Positions 34,139-42,764 of a stretch of 64,000 nucleotides of DNA are shown here, piece after piece; the first letter of the stretch is position 1; every line of letters starts with the position of its first letter. Source of the DNA: Streptomyces sp. CB02366. Lineage in GTDB: Bacteria; Actinomycetota; Actinomycetes; Streptomycetales; Streptomycetaceae. A program made the position numbers and the translations under genes. Where the stretch lies: positions 434,001-498,000 of the forward strand of contig NZ_LIVT01000001.1 of the NCBI RefSeq assembly GCF_001905905.1, read 5' to 3'. The notes under the pieces are model-generated. The model saw only the letters and a list, made by a program, of their open reading frames with translations. It had not been told where the DNA came from and searched no databases.

Positions 34139-35539
34139 ATGCGTCGAAGCAACCTGTCCCGAATGACCGTCGCCGGCGTCTCCCTCGCCCTGCTGGCGGG
34201 CGTCGCTCCGGCCGCCGTCGGCCACGACCGCGGCAACGGCGGCGACCGCGGCGAGGGCCACCACCGCCCCGCGTACAAGAGCATCGGCTACTTCACCCAA
34301 TGGGGCGTCTACGGACGCGACTTCCAGGTCAAGGACCTGGACACCAGCGGCGCCGCGGCCAAGCTGACCCACATCAACTACGCCTTCGGCAACGTCAGCG
34401 CCGAGGGGAAGTGCTTCACCGGCAACGTCCCCGGCCAGGCCGACGCCTGGGCGGACTACGCCCGTCCGCTCGACGCGGCCGGCTCGGTAGACGGCGTCGC
34501 CGACACCGACACCCAGCCGCTCGCGGGCAACTTCAACCAGCTGCGCGAGCTGAAGGCCAAGCACCCCGGCCTCAAGGTCATGATCTCGCTGGGCGGTTGG
34601 AGCTGGTCCACCCACTTCTCCGACGCGGTCCGCACCGCCACCTCCCGCAAGGCGCTCGTCTCCTCCTGCATCGACCTGTACATCAAGGGCAACCTCCCGA
34701 AGGACGGGGCGCGCGGCGGCGAGGGCGCGGCGGCCGGCCTCTTCGACGGCATCGACGTCGACTGGGAGTGGCCCGGTTCGGCGGCCAACGAGGGCACGGT
34801 CTTCCGACCGGAGGACAAGAAGAACTTCACCGCCCTGATCCACGAGTTCCGCACCCAGCTCGACGCCCACGCGAAGAGCGAGGCGAAGGCCGGGCGGAAG
34901 GCGGGCGAGGGGAAGGGCCGCGGGCGCCACAGGCCGAAGCCCAAGCACTACGACCTGTCGGCGTACGTCCCGGCCAACCCGAAGGCGATCGACGCGGGCT
35001 TCGACGTGAAGCGCCTCATGAAGGACTTCGACTTCGTCAACATCCAGGGGTACGACCACCACGTGTCGAGCGAGAAGAAGACGGCCCAGCAGTCGGCCCT
35101 GTACGCGCGGGACGACTTCAGCGTCGACCGGACCGTGCGCGACTGGGTGCGGCGCGGCGCCCCCAAGCACAAGATCGTGATGGGCATGCCGACCTACGGC
35201 CAGGGCTGGACCGGGGTGAGCGGCGGCGGCACGGGCATGGGACAGCCGGCGACGGGCCCGGCCCCGGCCACCTGGGCGGCGGGGTACGAGGACTACAAGG
35301 TCCTGAAGAAGCTGGCCGCTTCGGGCGCGTACAAGGTCCACCGGGACGCGAAGAACGGCCACGCCTGGCTGTTCGACGGCACCACCCTGTGGACGTACGA
35401 CGACCCGCAGGTGCTGCGCACGAAGGCCGCGTACATCCGCGAGGAGGGTCTCGGCGGGGCGATGTTCTGGTCGCTGGACGGGGACACGGAGAACGGTGAG
35501 CTGATCACCGCGGTCGACCGCGGGCTCAACCGCCGCTGA
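34139..35539 (+). CDS. Secreted family 18 chitinase
   Basis: 466 residues. A signal peptide (about 1-28) is followed by a GH18 TIM barrel with the conserved SLGGWSWS strand and the catalytic DxxDxDxE motif in LFDGIDVDWEWPG. Substrate-site strands FVNIQGYD and MGMPTYGQGW follow, and a closing MFWSLDGD. There is no separate chitin-binding or fibronectin domain. A basic insert (KAGEGKGRGRHRPKPKH, about 250-270) lies inside the chitinase insertion region. It degrades chitin outside the cell. Expression is probably controlled by DasR through the operator in its promoter. Ends in a shared bidirectional terminator. Confidence 0.93.
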   Translation: MRRSNLSRMTVAGVSLALLAGVAPAAVGHDRGNGGDRGEGHHRPAYKSIGYFTQWGVYGRDFQVKDLDTSGAAAKLTHINYAFGNVSAEGKCFTGNVPGQADAWADYARPLDAAGSVDGVADTDTQPLAGNFNQLRELKAKHPGLKVMISLGGWSWSTHFSDAVRTATSRKALVSSCIDLYIKGNLPKDGARGGEGAAAGLFDGIDVDWEWPGSAANEGTVFRPEDKKNFTALIHEFRTQLDAHAKSEAKAGRKAGEGKGRGRHRPKPKHYDLSAYVPANPKAIDAGFDVKRLMKDFDFVNIQGYDHHVSSEKKTAQQSALYARDDFSVDRTVRDWVRRGAPKHKIVMGMPTYGQGWTGVSGGGTGMGQPATGPAPATWAAGYEDYKVLKKLAASGAYKVHRDAKNGHAWLFDGTTLWTYDDPQVLRTKAAYIREEGLGGAMFWSLDGDTENGELITAVDRGLNRR

Positions 35540-35560
35540 CGGGGCCCCGTACGCCGGAGG

Positions 35561-35595
35561 GGCCGGGGCGGTCGCGTGACGCGACCGCCCCGGCC
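35561..35595. terminator. Bidirectional 16-bp hairpin between chitinase and subtilase
   Basis: GGCCGGGGCGGTCGCG and CGCGACCGCCCCGGCC form a perfect stem with a three-base loop between two convergent genes, followed by CTTCT on the plus strand. Confidence 0.8.
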
Positions 35596-35633
35596 CTTCT
35601 CACGGGGTTCGGTGGTTCACCGCCGGGGCGGGA

Positions 35634-37217
35634 TCAGAACTGGAGCGCCCAGCTGTTGATCCGGCCCGTGTCGGCGCTCGCGTTGTCGCTGACCCGGAGC
35701 TTCCAGGTGCCGTTGGCGACGACGGAGGAGGCGTTGACGGTGTACGTGGTGACCACGTTGTCGCTGCTGCCGCCGGAGCCGTACGCCTTCAGGTTGAAGA
35801 CCGTGCCGTTCGGGGCGACCAGGTCGATCTTCAGGTCGCCGATGTAGGTGTGGGAGATGTTGACCGGGACGCTCAGCGCGGCCGGGGCGTTGCCGGTGAT
35901 TCCGGAGACGGTGACCGGGGACTCGACGGTGGCGTTGTCGTTGATCGGGTACCCGGTGGTGTTCTCGAACTTCTTGCCCGGCGGGTTGGTGCTGCCCGCG
36001 CCGACGTACAGCAGGCGGTTGGGCGAGCCGGTGCCGGGGTTGGTGACCACGTTCGGGGTGGCGGCGGCGACGAGTCCGGCGGAGACCTGGGCGGGGGTCG
36101 AGCCCGGGTTGTCGGCGAGGTAGACCGCCGCCGCGCCGGCCACGTGCGGGCTGGCCATCGACGTGCCGGAGATGTTGTTCGTCGCGGTGTCGCTCGTGTT
36201 CCACGTCGAGGTGATCGAGGAACCGGGGGCGAAGATGTCCACGACCGCGCCGTAGTTGGAGAAGCTGGAGCGGGCGTCGGTGTTGGTCGTCGAGCCGACC
36301 GTGATGGCCTCGGCGACGCGCGCCGGGGACTTGGTGTTGGCGTTGGTCGACTCGTTGCCCGCCGCGACGGCGTAGGTGATGCCGGAGGCGATGGACCGCT
36401 GCACGGCCGCGTCGAGGACCGCGTCCGCGCCGCCGCCGAGGCTCATGTTGGCGACGGCGGGCTTGACGGCGTTGGCCGTCACCCAGTCGATGCCGGCGAC
36501 GACCTGGTCGGTGGTGCCGGAGCCCTGGTTGTTCAGGACCCGGACGCCGACGATCTTCGCCTTCTTGGCGACGCCGTGGGCGGTGCCCGCGACGGTGCCC
36601 GCCACGTGCGTGCCGTGGCCGTGGCCGTCCTGGGCGACGTTGTCGTTGTCGATGGCGTCGTAGCCGTTGAAGGCCCGGCCGCCGAAGTCGCTGTGGCTGA
36701 TGCGCACCCCGGTGTCGATGACGTACGCGGTGACGCCCTCACCGGCCTTGTCGGGGTAGGTGTAGCGCTGGTCCAGCGGGAGGCCCCGCTGGTCGATCCG
36801 GTCCAGTCCCCAGGAGGGCGGGTTGGTCTGGGTGGCGGAGACCGTGAAGGTGCGGTTCTGCGAGACGGAGGCGACGGCCGGGTCGGCGGCGAACTTCTTC
36901 GCCTCCGCCTCCGACGCCTCGACCGCGTAACCGTTGAGGGCCGCGCGGTAGGTGCGCTCGATGCTCGCGCCGTACTTCTTCGCGAGGGCCCTGCCCTGGG
37001 CGGAGTCCGCCTTCGCGGCCGACTCCTTCAGCGTCACGATGTAGCTGTCGCTGATGGTCCCCGGCGCGTCCGCGTTCAGGATCACGCCTTCGGGGGCGCG
37101 CTCGGCCGCGGTCGCCGGGAGGGCGGCGGTGGCGAGCGCGACGGCGGCTGCGGTGGCTATGACGGTCGCCGCGGCGAGTCTTCGACGGGCCTGGGGGGTG
37201 TGACGCGTCACTGACAT
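35634..37217 (-). CDS. Secreted subtilisin-like (S8) protease with C-terminal P/homoB domain
   Basis: 527 residues. A signal peptide (about 1-42) and an inhibitor I9 propeptide (about 62-130, SYIVTLKESAAKADSAQGRA) precede an S8 peptidase domain (about 145-395). The triad is Asp in VIDTGVRISHSD, His in DGHGHGTHVAG and Ser in GTSMASPHVAG. A P-domain occupies about 410-527 (VSGITGNAPAALSVPVNISH, closing SWALQF), a beta sandwich that stabilises proprotein convertases and many bacterial subtilases. It is a secreted, self-activating protease. GGAGG lies 9 bases before the ATG; an upstream in-frame ATG overlaps that site and is rejected. Confidence 0.93.
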   Translation of the reverse strand: MSVTRHTPQARRRLAAATVIATAAAVALATAALPATAAERAPEGVILNADAPGTISDSYIVTLKESAAKADSAQGRALAKKYGASIERTYRAALNGYAVEASEAEAKKFAADPAVASVSQNRTFTVSATQTNPPSWGLDRIDQRGLPLDQRYTYPDKAGEGVTAYVIDTGVRISHSDFGGRAFNGYDAIDNDNVAQDGHGHGTHVAGTVAGTAHGVAKKAKIVGVRVLNNQGSGTTDQVVAGIDWVTANAVKPAVANMSLGGGADAVLDAAVQRSIASGITYAVAAGNESTNANTKSPARVAEAITVGSTTNTDARSSFSNYGAVVDIFAPGSSITSTWNTSDTATNNISGTSMASPHVAGAAAVYLADNPGSTPAQVSAGLVAAATPNVVTNPGTGSPNRLLYVGAGSTNPPGKKFENTTGYPINDNATVESPVTVSGITGNAPAALSVPVNISHTYIGDLKIDLVAPNGTVFNLKAYGSGGSSDNVVTTYTVNASSVVANGTWKLRVSDNASADTGRINSWALQF

Positions 37218-37484
37218 CTGAGGGGTCCTCCTCATCGGCGGTGCTCTGGTGGGGGGTGGTGCGGTGGTACGGGGGCAGTGCGGTGGAGCCGGAGCCGCAG
37301 GGCCGAACCCTGCATGGGCATGACAAATCAGCCATTGCGGCGCACGGCGTACCGCGTCGTCCGGGAAGCGGCCCGCCCTGCTGCCAGCGAAAGATTGACC
37401 GATCCATGGCGAACTCACAAGAGCGCCTTGAGACGCTCCATACGCACGCCATTCACCCGCCATATGCCTGACATGCTGGGCGAC

Positions 37485-38747
37485 ATGACGAGCTATCGGT
37501 GTCCGAAGGACGGGACGCGGTCCGATATCACGGCTCTGACCTGGTGCTGTCCGGCCTGCCGGGGCCCGTGGGACCTCGACTTCGCCCCCACGCGAGGCGT
37601 CGGGGCGAACGCGTTCTCGGGGCGGACCGATTCCTTGTGGCGTTACAAGGAATTCCTCCCGCTCCCCACCCCGGCGATCTCCCTGGGCGAGGGACGCACC
37701 CCGCTCGTCCCCCTCACGGACACCGTCTCGGCGAAGCTCGACTTCCTCATGCCGACGCGCTCCTTCAAGGACCGCGGCGCGGTGGTCCTCGTGGAGCTGG
37801 CCCGGCGGCTGGCCCCGGACCGGGTCGTGGCGGACAGCTCCGGCAACGCGGGCGCGTCCGTCGCCGCGTACTGCGCGCGGGCGGGGCTCCCGTGCACGGT
37901 GTACGTCCCCGAGGGCACGCCGGCCGGGAAGACCGAGCGGATCCGGGCCCACGGCGCGCGCCCGGTCGCGGTCCCGGGCGGCCGGGAGGCGGCCGCCTCG
38001 GCGGCCCGCGCGGCGGCGGACGGACCGGGGGTCTTCTACGCCTCGCACGTCTTCAACCCGTACTTCCTGCACGGCGTGAAGACGTACGTGTACGAGCTGT
38101 GGGAGGAGCTGGGCGGACGGCTCCCGGACACGCTGGTGGTCCCGGCGGGCAACGGCACGCTGCTGCTGGGCGCGGCCCTGGCGGTCGCCGAACTGCGCGC
38201 CCTGGGGCTGGTCACGGCCCGCCCCCGGCTGGTCGCCGTCCAGGCGGAGGCGGTCTCCCCGCTGGCCGCGGCCTTCCGGGCGGGCGCGGAGGACCTGCTC
38301 CCGGAAGGCGCGAGGGGTGCGGTGGACCTGCTCCCGGAAGACGTGCCGGGCGCGGAGACGGGCGCGGACCCAGGCGCGGAGACGCCGCCTCCCGGGGACG
38401 TGGCGGGCGCGGAGGGGCCGCCTCCGGCCGCTCCCGGGACGGCGGTCCCGGGCGGATCGGACGCCGTGCCCGCCGCCCCCACCCTCGCGGAGGGCATCGC
38501 GATCCCCCGGCCGCCCCGCGCCCGCCAGATCCTGGCGGCGGTACGCGCCTCGGGCGGCGTCTTCCTGACGGTGTCGGAGGACGGCATCCGCGCCGCCCAG
38601 CAGGACCTGGCGGCACGCGGCCTCTTCGTCGAGCCGACCGGGGCGGTCGGCTGGGCGGCGGTACGGGAAGGGGGCGACGCGGTCCGGGGGGAAGCGGTGG
38701 TGCCGCTGTGCGGGGCGGGGCGGAAGACGGGGACGGCCGCCGGGTAG
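37485..38747 (+). CDS. Threonine-synthase-like PLP enzyme with internal low-complexity insert
   Basis: About 420 residues. A zinc-ribbon-like head (YRCPKDGTRSDITALTWCCP, four Cys) leads into a fold-type II PLP domain with LGEGRTPLVPL, the PLP lysine in RSFKDRG and SSGNAGASVAAY. Between LVAVQAEAVSPLAAAFRAGA and TLAEGIAIPRPPRARQIL sits an insert of about 65 residues rich in Pro/Gly/Ala/Asp/Glu with repeated GAET and DLLPE units; the fold is otherwise of normal length. It probably converts O-phosphohomoserine or a related substrate, though a housekeeping thrC would usually sit with hom-thrB. ATG 37485 is preferred; ATG 37464 and 37473 are in frame. Confidence 0.8.
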   Translation: MTSYRCPKDGTRSDITALTWCCPACRGPWDLDFAPTRGVGANAFSGRTDSLWRYKEFLPLPTPAISLGEGRTPLVPLTDTVSAKLDFLMPTRSFKDRGAVVLVELARRLAPDRVVADSSGNAGASVAAYCARAGLPCTVYVPEGTPAGKTERIRAHGARPVAVPGGREAAASAARAAADGPGVFYASHVFNPYFLHGVKTYVYELWEELGGRLPDTLVVPAGNGTLLLGAALAVAELRALGLVTARPRLVAVQAEAVSPLAAAFRAGAEDLLPEGARGAVDLLPEDVPGAETGADPGAETPPPGDVAGAEGPPPAAPGTAVPGGSDAVPAAPTLAEGIAIPRPPRARQILAAVRASGGVFLTVSEDGIRAAQQDLAARGLFVEPTGAVGWAAVREGGDAVRGEAVVPLCGAGRKTGTAAG

Positions 38748-39054
38748 GCGGCGCGCTGCGTCCGACGCACGCCGCCCCGGGGCGGGACCTGCTCCATCCG
38801 GCGGGCCGGCGGCCCCCGGCGCGGGGCGGGTACGGGCGGTCCTGCGCGCCGTGGCGGCCTACCGTGCGGACCTCTCCCCAAGGACTGTCCCGCAATTCCC
38901 GGCGGGCGCGCGACGACGGCTACGGCACCTCGCCGCATTGTCGGAACATCCCCGTACATCCCGTATGCGGATGCCCCTCCGCCTTGCGATGCACCGCATC
39001 CGACGTCGCGCGCTGATCCACCGGGAATCGCGGGACAGCCCCTACCGTCGTCCC
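38748..39054. other. Gene-free stretch before the GH65 gene
   Basis: 307 bp. A small inverted repeat (GATGC-ACC-GCATC, near 38988-39002) and AT-richer sequence around 38935-38960 are the only features; a promoter is expected here but no clear -35/-10 was found. Confidence 0.35.
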
Positions 39055-41691
39055 GTGAGCCTTCCGCGCATCTCCGTCCTCGCCCTCGCCACCGTGGTCT
39101 CGGCGGCCCTGATCGCCCCGCTGCCGTCCGCCGCCCGGGCCGCCGGTTCCCCGGCCGCCGCCCCGGCGCCCCCCGCCTGCGGGGACGCCTCCGACCCGGC
39201 CTGGGCGCGGACGTCCACCCGCTTCGGGGAGGCCGAGGGCTACGACCCGTACGTCGGGAACGGCTATCTGGGCCACCGGATCCCCGCCACCGGCACGGGC
39301 TACGCGGCCACCGGCGAGAAGACCGGCTGGCCGCTCTACACCCCGCGCTACGACGGCGCGTTCGTCTCCGGCCTCTACGCCCGCGACCGGGCCGTCTCCG
39401 AGGGCCGCGAGGTGATCGCCGCGCTGCCGAGCTGGACGGACATCGACGTGGGCGTGGGCGAGGAGACCCTCGGGCCGGACACCCCGGCGGGCCGCATCTC
39501 GCACTACCGGCAGACGGTCTTCCTCTCCTGCGGCCTCGTGCGGACCTCGCTGCGGTGGACGACGGCGGACGGCCGGGCCACCGACCTCGTGTACGACGTG
39601 CTGGCCGACCGCTCCGACGTCCACACCGGTGCCGTACGCCTGCGGATGACCCCGCGCTGGAGCGGGGCCGCGACCGTCACCGGACGGCTCGACGGGCGGG
39701 GCGCACGCCGGATCACGCTCCGCGAGGACGGCACGTTCCGCACGCTCGGCACGGGGGTCGAGGGGGCCGTCGCACAGACGATGCGGAGCGGTTCCGGGGT
39801 GGTCGAGACCCTGCGGACCGGTGCGTCGCGGCACGTGGCCCCGGTCCGCGCGGGCCGGACGTACACCTTCGAGAAGTACGTCGGCGTCGACACCGCCCTC
39901 ACCTCCCGCGCCCCCGCCGAGGACGCCCGCGAGGCGGCGCACCGGGCGGCCCGGCGCGGCTGGGACCGGGTCTTCGCGGCGAACGAGGCGGCCTGGCGCG
40001 ACGCCTGGTCCGCCGACGTGCTGGTCCCCGGCGACCGCGCGTTGCAGCGGTGGCTGCGCTCCACCCAGTACGGGCTGCTGGCGAACGCGCGGCGCGGCTC
40101 CGCCGACAGCATCGCCCCGGCCGGGCTGACCAGCGACAACTACGCGGGGATGGTCTTCTGGGACGCGGAGACGTGGATGTTCCCGGGGCTGCTCGCCACC
40201 CGCCCGGAGCTGGCGCGTCCGGTCGTCGAGTACCGCTACCGCACCCGGCACGCGGCCCGCGCGAACGCCGAGAAGCTGGGGTACGACGGCCTGTTCTACC
40301 CCTGGACCAGTGCGAGCCGGGGCCGTCTCGACTCCGAGTGCCAGAGCTGGGACCCGCCGCACTGCCTGACGCAGAACCACCTCCAGGGAGACGTGTCGCT
40401 GGCCGTCTGGCAGTACTACCTGGCCACCGGCGACCGCGACTGGCTGGCGGCGCGGGGCTGGCCGCTGCTGAAGGGCATCGCGGACTTCTGGCGCTCCCGC
40501 GCCACGGCGAACGCGGACGGCGGCTACTCCGTCCGGAACGTGGCGGGCCCCGACGAGTACAGCAACGGGGTCGACGACGGCGCCTTCACCAACGCGGTCG
40601 CCGCCACCGCGCTGCGCAACGCGACCCGCGCCGCCCGCCTCCTCGGCCACCGCCCGCCCACCGCCTGGAACCGGGTGGCGGCCGGTCTCCGTATCCCGTA
40701 CGACGCGGAGCGGAAGGTCTTCCTCCAGTACGCCGGGTACAACGGCTCCACGATCAAGCAGGCGGACGCGGTCCTGCTGGCCTATCCGCTGGAGTGGCCG
40801 ATGGAGCCGGGCGCGGCGGCGGCCACCCTGGACTACTACGCGGCCCGCACCGACCCGGACGGCCCGGCGATGACGGACTCCGTGCACGCGATCGTCGCGG
40901 CGGAGACCGGCGAGCCGGGCTGCTCGGCGTACACGTACCTCCAGCGTGCGGTGCGCCCGTACCTGCGGGGCCCGTACGACCTGTTCTCCGAGGCGCGGGG
41001 CGAGAAGGCGGGGGCGGAGGACCCGCTGTCGGGCTTCCCCGCCGACGACTTCCTGACCGGGAAGGGCGGCTTCCTCCAGGTGTTCACGCACGGTCTGACC
41101 GGTCTGCGGCTGCGCGAGGACGGCGTCCGTCTGGCCCCCTCGCTGCCGCCTCAGCTGCGCGAGGGCGTGACGCTGAAGGGCCTGCGGTTCCGGGACGCGG
41201 CGTACGACGTCGAGATCGGGCCCCGGACGACCACGGTCCGCCTGGTCTCGGGCGGCCCGTTCACGGTCCACACGTCCGAGGGCCCGCGCCGGCTGACCGC
41301 CGCGCTGACCCTGCCGACCCGCCGCCCCGACCTGGTCCCGACGGCCGACGCGGCGCGCTGCCGCCCGGTGGCGGCGACCTCCGAGGCCCCGGGGCTGTAC
41401 GCGGAGGCGGCGGTGGACGGGAGCCCGGCGACGTTCTGGTCGCCAGGCGGGGCGGAGGGCTCCCTGACGGTGGACGTGGGCCCGCGCCCGGCGCGGATCA
41501 CGGAGGTGACACCGCGCTGGAGCGGCGTACCGCCGGTCTCCTCCACGGTGGAGACCTCCGTCGACGGCCGTTTCTGGCGCCCCTTCCTGGCGGGCGACAC
41601 GGCCAGGAAGGTCCGGGTGACGGTCCGCTCGGAGGACCCGGAGAAGCCGGCGGGCCTGGCGGAGCTGCGGGTGGAGACGGACGGCCGCTAG
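39055..41691 (+). CDS. Secreted family 65 glycoside hydrolase (acid trehalase-like) with C-terminal discoidin-like domain
   Basis: 878 residues. A signal peptide (about 1-30) precedes the GH65 N-terminal beta-sandwich domain (about 45-320: YVGNGYLGHRIPATG, YAKD-type RDRAV) and an alpha/alpha barrel (about 340-690). The barrel has FWDAETWMFPGLL and the general-acid Glu in GPDEYSNGVDDGAFTN. The last 130 residues (LYAEAAVDGSPATFWSPGG) resemble an F5/8-type carbohydrate-binding domain. GH65 enzymes cleave or phosphorolyse alpha-glucosides such as trehalose; secretion favours hydrolysis of external disaccharide. GTG 39055 is set by the signal peptide; its ribosome-binding site is weak. Confidence 0.88.
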   Translation: MSLPRISVLALATVVSAALIAPLPSAARAAGSPAAAPAPPACGDASDPAWARTSTRFGEAEGYDPYVGNGYLGHRIPATGTGYAATGEKTGWPLYTPRYDGAFVSGLYARDRAVSEGREVIAALPSWTDIDVGVGEETLGPDTPAGRISHYRQTVFLSCGLVRTSLRWTTADGRATDLVYDVLADRSDVHTGAVRLRMTPRWSGAATVTGRLDGRGARRITLREDGTFRTLGTGVEGAVAQTMRSGSGVVETLRTGASRHVAPVRAGRTYTFEKYVGVDTALTSRAPAEDAREAAHRAARRGWDRVFAANEAAWRDAWSADVLVPGDRALQRWLRSTQYGLLANARRGSADSIAPAGLTSDNYAGMVFWDAETWMFPGLLATRPELARPVVEYRYRTRHAARANAEKLGYDGLFYPWTSASRGRLDSECQSWDPPHCLTQNHLQGDVSLAVWQYYLATGDRDWLAARGWPLLKGIADFWRSRATANADGGYSVRNVAGPDEYSNGVDDGAFTNAVAATALRNATRAARLLGHRPPTAWNRVAAGLRIPYDAERKVFLQYAGYNGSTIKQADAVLLAYPLEWPMEPGAAAATLDYYAARTDPDGPAMTDSVHAIVAAETGEPGCSAYTYLQRAVRPYLRGPYDLFSEARGEKAGAEDPLSGFPADDFLTGKGGFLQVFTHGLTGLRLREDGVRLAPSLPPQLREGVTLKGLRFRDAAYDVEIGPRTTTVRLVSGGPFTVHTSEGPRRLTAALTLPTRRPDLVPTADAARCRPVAATSEAPGLYAEAAVDGSPATFWSPGGAEGSLTVDVGPRPARITEVTPRWSGVPPVSSTVETSVDGRFWRPFLAGDTARKVRVTVRSEDPEKPAGLAELRVETDGR

Positions 41692-41741
41692 CGGGGACCA
41701 CCGCCCTCGGCCCCGGGGCCCGGCCCGTGGGGCCGGCCCCT

Positions 41742-41783
41742 GGGACTCGGCTCCGGGGACTCGGCTCCGGGGACTCAGCTCTT
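41742..41783. repeat. 14-bp tandem repeat x3 crossing a stop codon
   Basis: GGGACTCGGCTCCG at 41742 and 41756, then a diverged GGGACTCAGCTCTT at 41770. The third unit contains the stop codon (41775-41777) of the minus-strand gene that begins at 42764. Confidence 0.8.
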
Positions 41784-42764
41784 GGGGCAGGGCGGCACCC
41801 GGTCGCCGCTGCGGGCGCGGGCGTACTCCGGGCCGGTCTGCTCGTACCAGGTGCTCAGCGGCCGGGAGGCCGGGGACACGCAGTCGAGGCCGGGGAAGTA
41901 GACCTTCCGGTACGCGGACGCGTCGGGCAGTCGCGCGGTCAGCTCGAAGGGCTTCCCCCCGGGCCCGCTGATCGTCGTCTCCGCCGTACTGCCGCCGACT
42001 TCGTAGTGCACGCGGTACCGCCAGCGGCAGTAGCCGGTCTCGGAGGTCGCGTGGACGATGAACGCCTCGGTCTCGTTCTGGTTCAAGGTGATGTGCTTGG
42101 CCTGAGGCCCGGTGAAGAACGGCTTGGCGTCCTTGCCTTCCTTGCCGTAGGTCTTGAGACGGGGGCGGGGCGCGTCCACCTCCAGTTCCAGCGGGATGAC
42201 GTCCGAGACGCCCTGGGAGGGGAAGTGCGCCAGGCTGCCGCCGAGCGGCTTCTCACACGCCCCTCCCTCCAGTACGGGCACGATGTCGGTGATGCGGACC
42301 TGCTGGGAGGCCCGGCCCTGCACGGTGATCATCCAATCGGACTCCCCGGCGTCGACGACGGTGCGGCCCTCCCGCCAGGGGCCGCCCGACGAGATCTCTT
42401 CGAGGAGCCTCCCGTCCCCGGCGCCCCCGCCGTCGCGCACCACGTAGTACCCGATGTCCTTGACGTCCTTGACGTCGACGACGTCGATGGCGTTCTGCGG
42501 TGAGAGCCGATCCGGCACCCGGTCCAGCGGAAGGACCGCCTTCACCGTCGCGGTCAGGACGTCCTGGAACGTCACGGTCGCCACGGCCAGCAGGATGCCC
42601 AGCAGCCAGGTGGTCGGACTCTTCACGAACCGCAGCCGGCCTCCGGCCTCCGTCTCCTCTTCCGCCTCGGGGCGCGGTGGGCGCGACCCGCTCCCCCGCC
42701 GTACGCTCGCCCGGGTCAGCGCACCCGTCCTGCGGGTCCCGGCCCCCCGTCGGTTATTCGCCAT
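41775..42764 (-). CDS. Hypothetical membrane-anchored protein
   Basis: 329 residues. A basic cytoplasmic head (about 1-48) is followed by one TM helix (about 53-72, WLLGILLAVATVTFQDVLTA) and an extracytoplasmic domain of about 250 residues with four Cys (ACEKPLGG, GYCRWRYRV, GLDCVSP, PPCPKS) that could form two disulfides. The fold is probably beta-rich (TVVDAGESDWMITVQGRASQ). No family recognised. It overlaps the end of the upstream polytopic membrane protein gene by 11 bp, so the two form an operon and probably one membrane complex. Confidence 0.75.
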   Translation of the reverse strand: MANNRRGAGTRRTGALTRASVRRGSGSRPPRPEAEEETEAGGRLRFVKSPTTWLLGILLAVATVTFQDVLTATVKAVLPLDRVPDRLSPQNAIDVVDVKDVKDIGYYVVRDGGGAGDGRLLEEISSGGPWREGRTVVDAGESDWMITVQGRASQQVRITDIVPVLEGGACEKPLGGSLAHFPSQGVSDVIPLELEVDAPRPRLKTYGKEGKDAKPFFTGPQAKHITLNQNETEAFIVHATSETGYCRWRYRVHYEVGGSTAETTISGPGGKPFELTARLPDASAYRKVYFPGLDCVSPASRPLSTWYEQTGPEYARARSGDRVPPCPKS

